Shown here: positions 27,440 to 35,989 of the stretch, in pieces
Layout: each line of letters begins with the position of its first letter
Numbering within the stretch: position 1 is the stretch's first letter
Assembly: GCF_041860085.1 (NCBI RefSeq)
Contig: NZ_CP124747.1
Coordinates: 3,224,001 to 3,288,000 of the forward strand
DNA length: 64,000 nucleotides
DNA from: Schlesneria sp. DSM 10557
GTDB lineage: Bacteria > Planctomycetota > Planctomycetia > Planctomycetales > Planctomycetaceae
Direction of reading: 5' to 3'
Notes under the pieces: model-generated
Told to the model about the DNA's origin: nothing
What the model saw: the letters and a program-made list of their open reading frames with translations, nothing else
The model's database searches: none
Translations under genes and position numbers: made by a program

Positions 27440-28585
27440 TTACAGACCGGCAGCCTTCTTGAGGTCAGCAGCCTTGTTCGTGGCTTCCCACGTGAAGTCG
27501 GCATCGTTACGACCGAAGTGTCCACCGCTGGCGGTCTTGCGGTAAACAGGTCGACGCAGCTTGAGGTACTCGATGATCGAGAGCGGGGTCATCTTGAAGT
27601 GCTCACGAACCAGTTGGACAATCTTGTCTTCGGGAATGACATTGGTGCCATTCGTGTCGACGTGAACGCTGACCGGTTCGGCAACGCCGATGGCGTAGGC
27701 GAGCTGAACTTCGCACTCGCTGGCCAATCCAGCGGCAACGATATTCTTGGCGACGTGGCGTGCCATGTAAGCGGCAGAACGGTCCACCTTGGTGGGATCC
27801 TTGCCACTGAATGCACCACCGCCGTGACGGCCCCAGCCACCGTACGTATCCACAATGATCTTGCGACCCGTCAAACCGGTGTCACCGTGTGGACCACCAA
27901 CGACAAAGCGACCCGTTGGATTGATGTGGTACTTGGTGTTCTTGGTCAGCAGCTCAGGCGAGATCGACTTCTTAATGACTTCATCGATCACGAAGTTCGA
28001 GATATCTTCCTGACTGACGCTGTCAGAATGCTGGGTCGAGACAACAACCGCGGAAATTCCGACGGGTTTGTTGTTGGCATCGTATTCCACCGAGACCTGG
28101 CTCTTGGCATCAGGACGCAACCAGTCGACTTCCGTCTTCTGACGGGCTTCGGTCAGACGGTTAATGATGCGGTGCGACAGGGCGATCGGCAGCGGCATCA
28201 GTTCCGGGGTCTGGTTACAGGCATAACCGAACATCAAACCTTGGTCGCCGGCGCCTTCGCGATCGACACCCATGGCAATGTCAGGGCTCTGGCTATGAAG
28301 TGCAACGAAGACCTTGCAGGTCTCGTATGAGAAACCGATATCATCGCTGATGTAACCGATATCTTTGACGACGTCGCGAGCGATCTGCACGTAGTCGAGC
28401 TTGGCCTGGGTGGTAATTTCACCGGAAAGAACCACGAGGTCCGTCGTGCACAGCGTTTCGCAGGCCACGCGAGAACGGGGATCTTGAGCCAGAATCGCGT
28501 CGAGCACGCCGTCAGAAATCTGATCTGCGACTTTGTCAGGGTGACCCATGCTGACAGATTCGCTGGTAAAGAAATAATTCGTCAT
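27440..28585 (-). CDS. metK: S-adenosylmethionine synthetase
   Basis: A 381-residue enzyme that makes S-adenosylmethionine from methionine and ATP in the cytoplasm. Length and motifs are standard: [18 protein letters not shown] at the N-terminus with the ATP-contacting His, the [12 protein letters not shown] hexapeptide region, [17 protein letters not shown], and the glycine loop [20 protein letters not shown] single-gene unit with its own terminator. I looked for a SAM riboswitch in the 160 bases upstream and saw no convincing aptamer. Confidence 0.98.
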   Translation of the reverse strand: MTNYFFTSESVSMGHPDKVADQISDGVLDAILAQDPRSRVACETLCTTDLVVLSGEITTQAKLDYVQIARDVVKDIGYISDDIGFSYETCKVFVALHSQSPDIAMGVDREGAGDQGLMFGYACNQTPELMPLPIALSHRIINRLTEARQKTEVDWLRPDAKSQVSVEYDANNKPVGISAVVVSTQHSDSVSQEDISNFVIDEVIKKSISPELLTKNTKYHINPTGRFVVGGPHGDTGLTGRKIIVDTYGGWGRHGGGAFSGKDPTKVDRSAAYMARHVAKNIVAAGLASECEVQLAYAIGVAEPVSVHVDTNGTNVIPEDKIVQLVREHFKMTPLSIIEYLKLRRPVYRKTASGGHFGRNDADFTWEATNKAADLKKAAGL

Positions 28586-28747
28586 CTGGCTTCGAAACTC
28601 CGATCAAACGCATTAATGGATCGTGAAATTGATAGGGGGACAGTGAATTTCGACATCAGCATGCACCTGGCATGCCCCGGCGGTCCTGCCCACGGACTTT
28701 TAAACTCTTGGCCACCTAACTCGAGGGACGATTCTACGACGACACTG

Positions 28748-29623
28748 TCAAACTCTCAACCCGGCCGATTCGGCCCCCCGAAGAGCCTCTGCTTTTCCTT
28801 CGATAAATTTCAAGTGATGCGTGATGTGGCCCGTCACCCGCTGCAGCAGCACGAGTAATGAAATGGGGCCATCGGTCGAGTGCTGGCCGGTCCGGTCGAA
28901 GTCGCTCGCCTTCAAGGTTCTCAAAATGCGAGCCACCTGACGCCGAACAGAAGCAATCAACCCCAGCTCTTCCCGAACGTCACGCTGGTCATAGGCGAGT
29001 TTCGCTGCAAACAGGTCCGGATCACCACTCAACATTGTCGGATTATCCTCGGCCACGACTCGCTTCATCCGGTCGGCATAGACAATCTCAAAATCGGATA
29101 GATGGCAAACAATCTGCAGCACGCTCCAGACCCCCGGAGGAGCAGGCGTCTTGAGCTGCATCGAGGGAAACCCCGCGACAGCCGCAGACAGCTCCCCAGC
29201 ACCCCGTTCGTATCGGGCGACCAGGTCCTTTAACGAATCTGGCCAGCTCGCAACATTCGGGGGGACACTCAACGCAATAAATGCTTCCTCGCGCGACTCC
29301 ATGATGGGCCAGATCTGATGAAACTTGGCGACCTCCAAAACCTCCCGACCAACAGGCGAGGGATTACAAATGACAAGTCGCCCCCCTTGGCGCGAAATGT
29401 CATTCCACAGAACCCGGATCAGTTCCAGCAGGCTCGACCCGAAGAAGGGAGCTTCAGCCAGATCCACGATCAGCTTGCTGCACCCCATGCAGCGTCGCTG
29501 CTCTCGAATTTCATCGAGTTCATTCAGAATATTGTGATCGGCCAGGCTGCTGACACTGGAAGCCAGCTCCAGAACCATGATGTCGCCGGCAGACTGCGTT
29601 TGAATCAACTGACGAAGAGCCAT
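28748..29623 (-). CDS. STAS-DinB fusion protein (anti-sigma-antagonist domain plus DinB-like domain)
   Basis: A 291-residue protein joining two domains rarely seen together. Residues ~10-115 are a STAS domain (SKLIVDLAEAPFFGSSLLEL, with phospho-acceptor candidates Ser63/Ser64; GGRLVICNPSP), the fold of anti-sigma-factor antagonists. Residues ~130-285 are a DinB/DUF664-type four-helix domain with WSVLQIVCHLSDFEIVYADR and a C-terminal GHITHHLKFIEGK, whose histidines normally bind a metal. It lies 4 bases downstream of the receiver/RsbW-like kinase gene, so the pair is probably a partner-switching module: the kinase would phosphorylate the STAS serine. The role of the DinB part is unknown. Confidence 0.85.
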   Translation of the reverse strand: MALRQLIQTQSAGDIMVLELASSVSSLADHNILNELDEIREQRRCMGCSKLIVDLAEAPFFGSSLLELIRVLWNDISRQGGRLVICNPSPVGREVLEVAKFHQIWPIMESREEAFIALSVPPNVASWPDSLKDLVARYERGAGELSAAVAGFPSMQLKTPAPPGVWSVLQIVCHLSDFEIVYADRMKRVVAEDNPTMLSGDPDLFAAKLAYDQRDVREELGLIASVRRQVARILRTLKASDFDRTGQHSTDGPISLLVLLQRVTGHITHHLKFIEGKAEALRGAESAGLRV

Positions 29624-29627
29624 TTCT

Positions 29628-30629
29628 TCATTCCTTCAGTCCTGTGAAGACAGAACCGCTGGCAGAGTGTTTTCCCGACTGAGCACCACTGGAGCTGTCG
29701 TCACCAGCCTCGGTCGACGGAGCCTCCTCCGGAATCACGATTTTGCGCCGTTTGATCAGCCGCACTTCATTTCCAACCGAGTTGTAATTCACCTCGTCCA
29801 TGAAGGTATGCATCAGCAGCAACCCACGCCCGCAAGGACGTTCGAGATTTTCAGGATCCGTCGGATCAAGCAGACAGCTCCGGTCAAAGCCAAAGCCATC
29901 ATCCCGAATCACAAACTCGACTTCGTCACGCGTAAAGCGGCCCGTGACGTGTATCCGCCGAGCCGACCAGGGAAGCGACTTGACTCGCTCAAGCGCCAGA
30001 TCGTAGTACGCCCGATGATCCGTTTCCCGCAGCGACGAGCAGAGCTCCAGATTCCCGTGAAAGCAGGCATTCGTCAGTGCTTCCTGTAGCGAAACACCGA
30101 TCCGGACCCGATCTGATTCGTCACAGACCCCCATCTCCATCACCTGATCCTGGAGATACTGCACCATCGACGAAATCAACTCCTGGTCGTTCTCCAGACT
30201 GAACTCCACCTCTTTTCGACTGAGTCGCTGCTTCAGCCGCAACTGCGCCCGGTTATGTTGAGCCGCCTGCAGAACCTGAGTCGCTGTCTCCGCCAGATGA
30301 AGATTCAACTTCCGCTTGGAGACATAACTCGCGGCACCCGCTTTCAATGCTCTCACGGCAATTTCTTCACTTCCCCGGGCTGTCATCAGGATGACGGGAA
30401 CAAACGGATGGATCTCACCAATCACCTTCACCAACTCCAGGCCGTTGATCGCAGGCATATCGAGATCCGTCACGACCAGATCAGGAACGTGCTCCCCCAT
30501 CTTAGTCAGCGCATCGTTTCCATCCGTGGCGTATTCCACACTCACTCCGTCAACTTGAGTGAGCAGTCCTCCCGCGCGGAGACGATCAGTCGTAGAATCG
30601 TCAACAACCAGGATGGTAGGCATAATCAA
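29628..30629 (-). CDS. Response regulator with RsbW-like anti-sigma serine-kinase output domain
   Basis: A 333-residue cytoplasmic protein. An N-terminal receiver (ILVVDDSTTDRL; Asp55 in LVVTDLDMPAING; LMTARGSEE; SKRKL) is followed by a helical linker. A GHKL ATPase domain of the RsbW type comes next, with EALTNACFHGNLE (N-box), IRDDGFGFD and GRGLLLMHTFMDEV. A Ser/Gly-rich tail follows. Such proteins couple a two-component input to an anti-sigma kinase that acts on STAS proteins. The gene is 4 bases upstream of the STAS-DinB gene, its probable substrate. No sigma factor is encoded nearby. Confidence 0.9.
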   Translation of the reverse strand: MIMPTILVVDDSTTDRLRAGGLLTQVDGVSVEYATDGNDALTKMGEHVPDLVVTDLDMPAINGLELVKVIGEIHPFVPVILMTARGSEEIAVRALKAGAASYVSKRKLNLHLAETATQVLQAAQHNRAQLRLKQRLSRKEVEFSLENDQELISSMVQYLQDQVMEMGVCDESDRVRIGVSLQEALTNACFHGNLELCSSLRETDHRAYYDLALERVKSLPWSARRIHVTGRFTRDEVEFVIRDDGFGFDRSCLLDPTDPENLERPCGRGLLLMHTFMDEVNYNSVGNEVRLIKRRKIVIPEEAPSTEAGDDSSSGAQSGKHSASGSVFTGLKE

Positions 30630-31062
30630 AACTCGGTGAGTGCCATGAAAAAGTGACGGCGGGCCATCATCAAACCGGCAGGAAGACCACCCGGTCGCTG
30701 ATTGATCAGGACCTCGACGTATTCGATCGAGATGGTGTCATTCTATACACCCTGACTGCGGTACGAGCGGCACACCTCGTCCGCCCCCTAAGATGCTGCC
30801 ACCCCTCGTAACCGTCCGCAAGTGTACGCCCCTCTCGATCCCTATTTCCCCACGACCGTTTTCATACAGCCGCCAGACTATCCCCCGGCAGTTTCCCATC
30901 CCCCGACCGCGGGTCTGCTGACACGAGAAACGCACCCCACCCAGTCGCATCAACAATCTCATCAGCGACCGGGCAACCAAACAGATCAACAATCTCAGAT
31001 CAATCAGATCGCCTCGTCACGCTGATGCGAAATGCCGACGCGCATTTCCTGCGAGAGTCGGC
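30630..31062. other. Divergent intergenic region
   Basis: About 430 bases with no convincing gene. ATCAACAATCTCA occurs twice near 30950-31000, a short direct repeat of unknown meaning. The right end carries the promoter of the ferredoxin gene. Confidence 0.4.
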
Positions 31063-31090
31063 TTGACGTGAGAACACAACGAGCTACGAT
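31063..31090 (+). promoter_or_regulatory. Sigma-70-type promoter of the ferredoxin gene
   Basis: TTGACG (31063-31068) and TACGAT (31085-31090) with 16-base spacing. The expected start site falls inside the downstream palindrome at 31095-31109, as for a repressible promoter. Confidence 0.55.
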
Positions 31091-31094
31091 GGAT

Positions 31095-31109
31095 TGAGAC
31101 TGAGTCTCA
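31095..31109. promoter_or_regulatory. Fur-like 7-1-7 palindrome
   Basis: TGAGACTGAGTCTCA is a perfect 7-1-7 inverted repeat with the TGA...TCA ends of Fur boxes. It overlaps the expected transcription start and precedes a bacterioferritin-associated-ferredoxin-type gene, a classical iron-regulated gene. Identification as a Fur site is inference. Confidence 0.6.
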
Positions 31110-31124
31110 GTATGAGGAGCGCCA

Positions 31125-31424
31125 GTGATCAGTTCCGCCGAGTCTACCACAGTAACCCAGAATCACGCCTGCGAAGGGACGTGCTCCAGTTGCGGCCTGG
31201 TTGGGAGTTGCGCTGTCCGCACAGTCTGCCGATGTCTGAAAGTCGCTGAAGATACCATTATCGAAGCGATTCGCACCGGCGGTGCCACCTCTGTCCGCGA
31301 CCTGAAACTGATGACAGGGGCAGGCGACGGTTGCGCCGCCTGCCACAGACACCTCAAACAGTATCTGGCCATCTATCTGCCGCCCGTGGCGGATCACTCG
31401 ACCTCTTCACCCAGCATGTGCTGA
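31125..31424 (+). CDS. Bacterioferritin-associated ferredoxin-like [2Fe-2S] protein
   Basis: A 99-residue protein starting at GTG 31125, with GAGGAG 5 bases upstream. The BFD-type [2Fe-2S] domain is clear: CRC (Cys35, Cys37), the helical block EDTIIEAIRTGGATSVRDLK, and CAAC (Cys70, Cys73). It probably reduces and mobilises iron from bacterioferritin. Unusually, the N-terminus carries four more cysteines (Cys16, 20, 23, 29 in CEGTCSSCGLVGSC), which could bind a second cluster or zinc. The last 31 bases overlap the 3' end of bfr on the other strand. A sigma-70-type promoter and a Fur-like box precede it. Confidence 0.85.
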   Translation: MISSAESTTVTQNHACEGTCSSCGLVGSCAVRTVCRCLKVAEDTIIEAIRTGGATSVRDLKLMTGAGDGCAACHRHLKQYLAIYLPPVADHSTSSPSMC

Positions 31425-31876
31425 GCGAGATAGTTTTCCAGCCCGATCTTCTCGATCAACCCTAACTGGGTTTCCAGCCAGTCAACGTGCTCCTCGGAAT
31501 CCGTGAGAATCTCAAGCGCGATGGCGTGGGTTCCGTTATCCTTGATCTTGATGCACAGATCGACCAGTTCGTTGTAGGCCGCCACCCCACTGGTTTCGAG
31601 CTTCAGGTCATTCTCGAACTGCTCTTTGACGTCACTGCCGACGCGGATCACGTCATAGCGGGCAATCTCGGGAGTTCCTTCCAGGAACAACACCCGGTCA
31701 ATGATCTTGTCGGCATGCTTCATCTCGCCGATCGATTCTTCATAGTGCTTTTTCGCCAGCTTCATCAAGCCCCAGTTTTTGCACATCTTCGACTGGCAGA
31801 AGTACTGGTTGATCGCCGTCAATTCGATGGTCAGAGCGCGATTGAGAGCGTCGATGACCTGAGTGTTGCCTTGCAT
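31394..31876 (-). CDS. bfr: Bacterioferritin
   Basis: A 160-residue ferritin-fold iron-storage protein. The start is ATG 31876 (GAGG 8 bases upstream), giving the standard length and N-terminus MQGNTQVIDALNRAL; an upstream frame to 32167 would add 97 unrelated residues. Haem ligand Met52 (GEMKHAD) and ferroxidase residues Glu18, Glu51, His54, Glu94 and His130 are present. The position three before His130, normally Glu127, is Ser (DSEEH), with Glu128/129 adjacent. The gene converges on and overlaps the ferredoxin-like gene, its natural redox partner. Confidence 0.95.
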   Translation of the reverse strand: MQGNTQVIDALNRALTIELTAINQYFCQSKMCKNWGLMKLAKKHYEESIGEMKHADKIIDRVLFLEGTPEIARYDVIRVGSDVKEQFENDLKLETSGVAAYNELVDLCIKIKDNGTHAIALEILTDSEEHVDWLETQLGLIEKIGLENYLAQHMLGEEVE

Positions 31877-32391
31877 GGAATACCTCAACCTGAAATTGTG
31901 TTGTGGAGAAATCGTGTTGTGAATTTGTAAAACGACGCACGGCCTGATCAACTCCGTTCGCCCCCTGAACGAATCGCCCCGTGAGAGCCATTCCTCCGGT
32001 TTTCGCAGCCTGGTTTTTCGCAGCCAGGTAAAGTTCTGCAGCAGAACGGATCGAGTCGAAGATGAGACCGAAAGCGTTGAGGTCGCTGTGACGACGGCTT
32101 GCACGAACAGCCCATTCGCCCCATCGCTGTGACTGGTAACTCCCTCAAAAGTCGAATCACGAATCATACGGCGTCAGATGGGGAATGCAACCAATTGCTG
32201 GCCACCTGACAGCCCCTCAAGCTGTCTAAATCTTGAATTCGCCAGTAATTGCGAGTCTTCCACCGAGACGATACCTTGACCTCCGAGACCACCGCCGGTG
32301 GGTCCCCAGAGCACACCAGCATCCCGGCACCGATGAGCCCGGTCCACTGGTGTTCGCGAACCGCAGTCACTTGCCGAACGACTGAATCCCC
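31877..32391. other. Divergent intergenic region
   Basis: About 515 bases between bfr and the Ser/Thr kinase gene. Open frames on the minus strand continue into the kinase gene's antisense and are not believable. The AGCCTGGTTTTTCGCAGCCAGG area (about 32007-32029) contains a near-repeat (TTTTCGCAGCC twice). Confidence 0.4.
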
Positions 32392-34611
32392 ATGCCTGCT
32401 GAACCACCCCCGCCCAAATCCACCGTGAACCATCAGTTTTCGCGTTCGCACATTGGACGTGCTTCGCGTCTGTTCACTAGCGACACGAAACTGCAGGCGA
32501 CCGGGCGATTCCTGCGACGGGAAATCTGGGCCTGGCCCCTGATCGCCGCAGTCCTTTTCGGAGGTTTGGGATATTGGATCTCCGGAGCCGTCGAAGCGGT
32601 CATGCATCAGGAACGCTCGGAAGAACTGAGCGTGATCGCCGACGCTACCGTCAACGCGCTTGAGATCTGGATCGATGACCAGCGGACGATCGCCCGGTTG
32701 TTCTCCGAAGACCAGGAATTGCGCCCGCTGGTCGCCGATCTCCTCGCCAAACTCCATTTGCCGATGGCCGATCGAAAACTGCTGCAGTCCCCTGCCCAGG
32801 ATGCCTTGCGACAGCGACTGGAAAATCGCCTCACCCAGTCCGGCTTCATCGGTTACTTCATCGTCGCGCCGGGGGGAACCATCCTCGCCGCCGATCATGA
32901 CGCTCCGGTCGGAAAACCGGTCGATCAGTACCGCAAACATCTCTACGACCAGGCTCTGTCAGGCGAAATCGTTGTCTCCAAACCCTTTCGCAGCCCACTT
33001 CTGCTGGACGACGAGAACGGACAATTGCAGCAGAACCTTCCGACGATGATCGTGATCGCCCCCATCGGAAATGACGCGGGAGAACCCCTCGCCGCACTGG
33101 GAATACGCATCCGGCCGGAAAATCAGTTCAGCCGCATCCTGCAGGTCGGCCGATCAGGTCAATCGGGCGAGACCCTTGCCTTCGACAGCAACGGCCTGCT
33201 GCTCAGCCAGAGTCGCTTTGATGAACAACTGAAGCAGTTCGGCCTGTTACTCGATCAGCCCGAAGCCCATTCCACCCTCAGCGTCGAACTGCGTGACCCC
33301 GGGGTCAACATGGTCAAAGGAGGTCGCCCGCAAACACGGCGGCCCGAACAGCCCCTCACCCGTGACGTTGCCAACGCTGTACAAGGAAATTCCGGAAGCG
33401 ATGCCGATGGCTTCCGGGATTATCGGGGAGTCATGAAGGTCGCCGCCTGGCGCTGGCTGCCAAGCCACGATTTCGGCGTGACAACGGAAATGGATGTCGC
33501 GGAAGCATTCCTCCCCGTTTACCTGCTGCGCCGCTCATTCCGGACTCTGATGGCCCTGCTGACTTTCTCGGCCATCGCCATCTTCCTCGCCATGCTCTAC
33601 GCAGCACGCCAGCAACGCTCACTGCAGGATGTGACGCTCGCTGCCATGCAACTGGGCCAATACGCTCTAGAAGAGAAACTGGGATCCGGCGGCATGGGGA
33701 CAGTCTACAAAGCCCGGCATGCCCTGCTCCGCCGCCCCACCGCCGTGAAACTTCTCAGCCTGGAACAGATGTCCGAGTCCGCTGTCGCTCGCTTTGAACG
33801 GGAAGTTCAACTGACCAGTTCGCTCAGCCATCCCAACACCGTCAGCATCTTTGATTACGGACGGACCCCCGACGGCATTTTTTACTACGTGATGGAGTAC
33901 CTCGACGGGATGAATCTCGATGACCTGGTTCGACGCTTCGGTCCCATCCCCGAAACGCGGCTGGTCTATCTGCTGAAACAGGCCTGCGGCGCGCTGGGCG
34001 AGGCGCACGCGGCGGGGCTGGTCCATCGCGATATCAAACCGGCGAATATTTTTCTGACTTCACGCGGAGGCCTGTTCGACTTTGTCAAAGTCCTCGATTT
34101 CGGATTGGTGAAGACATTGACCGCCGCCTCAGAGGCCAACCTGACAAACCCCAACTCGGTCACCGGCACCCCCTACTATCTCTCGCCCGAAGGAGTCAAT
34201 CGCCCCGATCAGGTGGATACGCGGTCGGACGTCTATGCGTTAGGTGCCGTGGCCTATTACCTCCTGACCGGGACTCATGTCTTTGAAGGAGGTACTGTGG
34301 TCGAGATCTGCCTGAAGCACACGCGGGAAACGCCGGAAACCCCATCCCAGCGTCGTGGCCAACCGGTTTCGCCACAACTGGAATCGCTCATCATGAAGTG
34401 TCTGGCGAAATCGCCCGATGAAAGGCCCAAAGACGCGCGCGATCTGCTCCAGACACTCGAATCACTCGAAGTGGCTGGAACCTGGACCGAAACTCACGCT
34501 CAGTTGTGGTGGGAAAGCCACGCCAGCCAGAACCTGACCAATGCCTCCACAACGGTCCTCTTGCCGAATTCCCTCCCCACCGAGGACGGCGCGTCCGACC
34601 AGACACGCTGA
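32392..34611 (+). CDS. Transmembrane Ser/Thr protein kinase with extracytoplasmic Cache-like sensor
   Basis: A 739-residue receptor kinase. A first transmembrane helix (WAWPLIAAVLFGGLGYWI, ~45-62) is followed by a ~320-residue periplasmic part like a double-Cache sensor (SVIADATVNALEIW, SGFIGYFIVAPGGTILAA, SGETLAFDSNGLLLSQSR, WRWLPSHDFGVTTEMD). The second helix is LMALLTFSAIAIFLAMLY (~387). The kinase domain starts at ~424 with KLGSGGMGTVYKARH, AVKLL, VHRDIKPANIFL (Asp547) and VLDFGLVKT, and all catalytic residues are present. It phosphorylates unknown Ser/Thr targets in response to an extracytoplasmic ligand. The last ~15 residues come from a sequence that recurs at 36110-36178. Confidence 0.93.
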   Translation: MPAEPPPPKSTVNHQFSRSHIGRASRLFTSDTKLQATGRFLRREIWAWPLIAAVLFGGLGYWISGAVEAVMHQERSEELSVIADATVNALEIWIDDQRTIARLFSEDQELRPLVADLLAKLHLPMADRKLLQSPAQDALRQRLENRLTQSGFIGYFIVAPGGTILAADHDAPVGKPVDQYRKHLYDQALSGEIVVSKPFRSPLLLDDENGQLQQNLPTMIVIAPIGNDAGEPLAALGIRIRPENQFSRILQVGRSGQSGETLAFDSNGLLLSQSRFDEQLKQFGLLLDQPEAHSTLSVELRDPGVNMVKGGRPQTRRPEQPLTRDVANAVQGNSGSDADGFRDYRGVMKVAAWRWLPSHDFGVTTEMDVAEAFLPVYLLRRSFRTLMALLTFSAIAIFLAMLYAARQQRSLQDVTLAAMQLGQYALEEKLGSGGMGTVYKARHALLRRPTAVKLLSLEQMSESAVARFEREVQLTSSLSHPNTVSIFDYGRTPDGIFYYVMEYLDGMNLDDLVRRFGPIPETRLVYLLKQACGALGEAHAAGLVHRDIKPANIFLTSRGGLFDFVKVLDFGLVKTLTAASEANLTNPNSVTGTPYYLSPEGVNRPDQVDTRSDVYALGAVAYYLLTGTHVFEGGTVVEICLKHTRETPETPSQRRGQPVSPQLESLIMKCLAKSPDERPKDARDLLQTLESLEVAGTWTETHAQLWWESHASQNLTNASTTVLLPNSLPTEDGASDQTR

Positions 34612-34614
34612 GCC
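34546..34614 (+). repeat. 69-bp repeat, copy 1 (3' end of the Ser/Thr kinase gene)
   Basis: This stretch, including the coding end NSLPTEDGASDQTR and stop of the kinase gene, recurs with about six mismatches at 36110-36178. It suggests that the C-terminal codons derive from, or seeded, a dispersed repeat. Confidence 0.7.
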
Positions 34615-34884
34615 CCCACCGCGTTCTCCCCCCGTTTTCCCCACGACCGCTCAACCCGCGGCGAATGAGCGGGATTCACGACATCCCAGCCACCATCTTT
34701 TCCGCCACCGTCTTTCCCGCCAGCATCCTGACGAGTCCCGGCGGAGTCACGATGACGTCCCGAATTGTCAAAGAGCAAAAAATATCGAATCAGCTTGCGG
34801 CCCGTCACGAAGCCACGGCCACGGCCACGAAACCAGCGCTGCCCAGGAATCGCGAACAGCAATAACGCCATCCCCCAAAATTCG

Positions 34885-34984
34885 CTGGCCAGCCGGGCCA
34901 GTCGGCCCAAATGACTTAACTCCAAACTAAGGCAACACATGGGACTGGCCACCCGCTGGCCAGGATTTGGCCAGCCGGCCAGCC
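34885..34984. repeat. Cluster of CTGGCCAG palindromes
   Basis: CTGGCCAG occurs at 34885-34892 and 34956-34963. A related ACTGGCCAC is at 34944-34952, and TGGCCAGCCGGCCAGCC is at 34968-34984. Five close variants within 100 bases exceed what surrounding DNA shows. Confidence 0.5.
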
Positions 34985-35350
34985 CGATTCACCGAAATCC
35001 GTGACCCCGCCCCCGTGGCAGCGGCATCCCGCAACTGGCCTTTCTTCCCAATAACCCCGCACGCACAATCCTTCCCGCAAGCAACTGAAACAACCAACAG
35101 AAAGCAGAGTCACAAGCTCCCCTGACGCCCCAACACCAGCCCCGTACACCCCGACCACCTGAACCACACCCAAAAAAGAACCGCTCGCGACAAAAATGTT
35201 GTCCCGTTCACTGAGCCAGGCAGCTCGTCGACCTGACCTCTCGGTCCGTGATCACTCATCCGTCGACCGATAATTTCCCAAGCCAGCAGTGTCGGCAACA
35301 AACAACAACACCGCGAGTCCAAACATCCAAACCCCTGGAATACGACTCCC

Positions 35351-35383
35351 AGCTCAATCCAAGCTCAATCCAAGCTCAATGCA
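35351..35383. repeat. 11-bp tandem triplicate
   Basis: AGCTCAATCCA, AGCTCAATCCA, AGCTCAATGCA in direct tandem, one helical turn apart. Confidence 0.8.
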
Positions 35384-35557
35384 AAGGGGTAGAAAAGGAG
35401 GTCAATCCAATCTCCTCGAACTCCTCACTGGAAAATCCGCCTGCCCGGTGACCTGCGTTCTGTTCCTGACATGGCAATGGACGCATCGTCCGGGCGAGAA
35501 CTATTGCGCGAGTTCCCGTCAACAAGCGATGGAATACATCCCCACTTGCATTCGGCG

Positions 35558-35989
35558 TCAGTCGATGCTGCCCCCGTTCGGCGGTTCAATCGACCCGGGT
35601 GGAAATACCGTTGAGCGAGCAGGAAGTGGCTCACCACAGTAGAGGCACTTACAGCGTCGCGCCGAATTGGCGTGGCGGCATTTCGCACATTGACTCACAG
35701 CCGCTGGCTGCCGCAAGCGGCCATCAAGCGCGCCGTCTCGCAAATCAATTTCTTCGATTTTCGCTTCAACAGCCTCTTCCGAGAGCTGGCCTTGTTCACA
35801 CAAGATCTCGGCAATGGCCATCGTCGACATCGTCAAGCGATCGAATGCTTCCTCGAGTTTCTGGAGGCGGATTTTGAGAAATCGGATTTCCGCGTGTGCG
35901 TCCGCAGCGACAGCCTTCGCATGCTGACTTTGAAGTTTCGCCTGAGCGATCTGAGACTGTTGAATGAGATCCCAAAGCATACCGATCAC
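35558..35989 (-). CDS. Coiled-coil / zinc-ribbon protein, unknown function
   Basis: A 143-residue protein. The N-terminal ~85 residues form helices with heptad-like spacing (LQSQHAKAVAADAHAEIRFL, KIRLQKLEEAFDRLT). A C-terminal zinc-ribbon-like motif, CAKCRHANSARRCKCLYCGE, has two Cys-x2-Cys pairs. A proline-rich tail follows. No signal peptide. The zinc-ribbon end is typical of small planctomycete proteins of unknown role. It sits alone in a repeat-rich, gene-poor stretch. Confidence 0.7.
   Translation of the reverse strand: MIGMLWDLIQQSQIAQAKLQSQHAKAVAADAHAEIRFLKIRLQKLEEAFDRLTMSTMAIAEILCEQGQLSEEAVEAKIEEIDLRDGALDGRLRQPAAVSQCAKCRHANSARRCKCLYCGEPLPARSTVFPPGSIEPPNGGSID

Larger units (their letters stand above)
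34612..35557. other. Repeat-rich intergenic region
   Basis: About 950 bases without a believable gene. It includes clustered TGGCCAG motifs (34885-34984), an 11-bp triplicate (35351-35383) and much low-complexity C-rich sequence. It looks like decaying non-coding DNA. Confidence 0.5.

Noticed and set aside
28586-28747. Possible SAM riboswitch upstream of metK
   Set aside because: I could not fold or recognise any known SAM aptamer core in this short leader; a covariance-model search would decide.
31877-32167. 97-residue N-terminal extension of bacterioferritin
   Set aside because: Bacterioferritins begin with M-x-G-x-x-x-V-I-D; the internal ATG at 31876 gives the standard length and has a ribosome-binding site.
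32164-32940. 258-codon minus-strand frame overlapping the start of the Ser/Thr kinase gene
   Set aside because: It is mostly antisense to the clear kinase sensor domain, has a skewed residue content and no ribosome-binding site or recognisable domain.
35351-35383. CRISPR array
   Set aside because: The 11-bp units are in direct tandem without spacers, and no cas gene is present.
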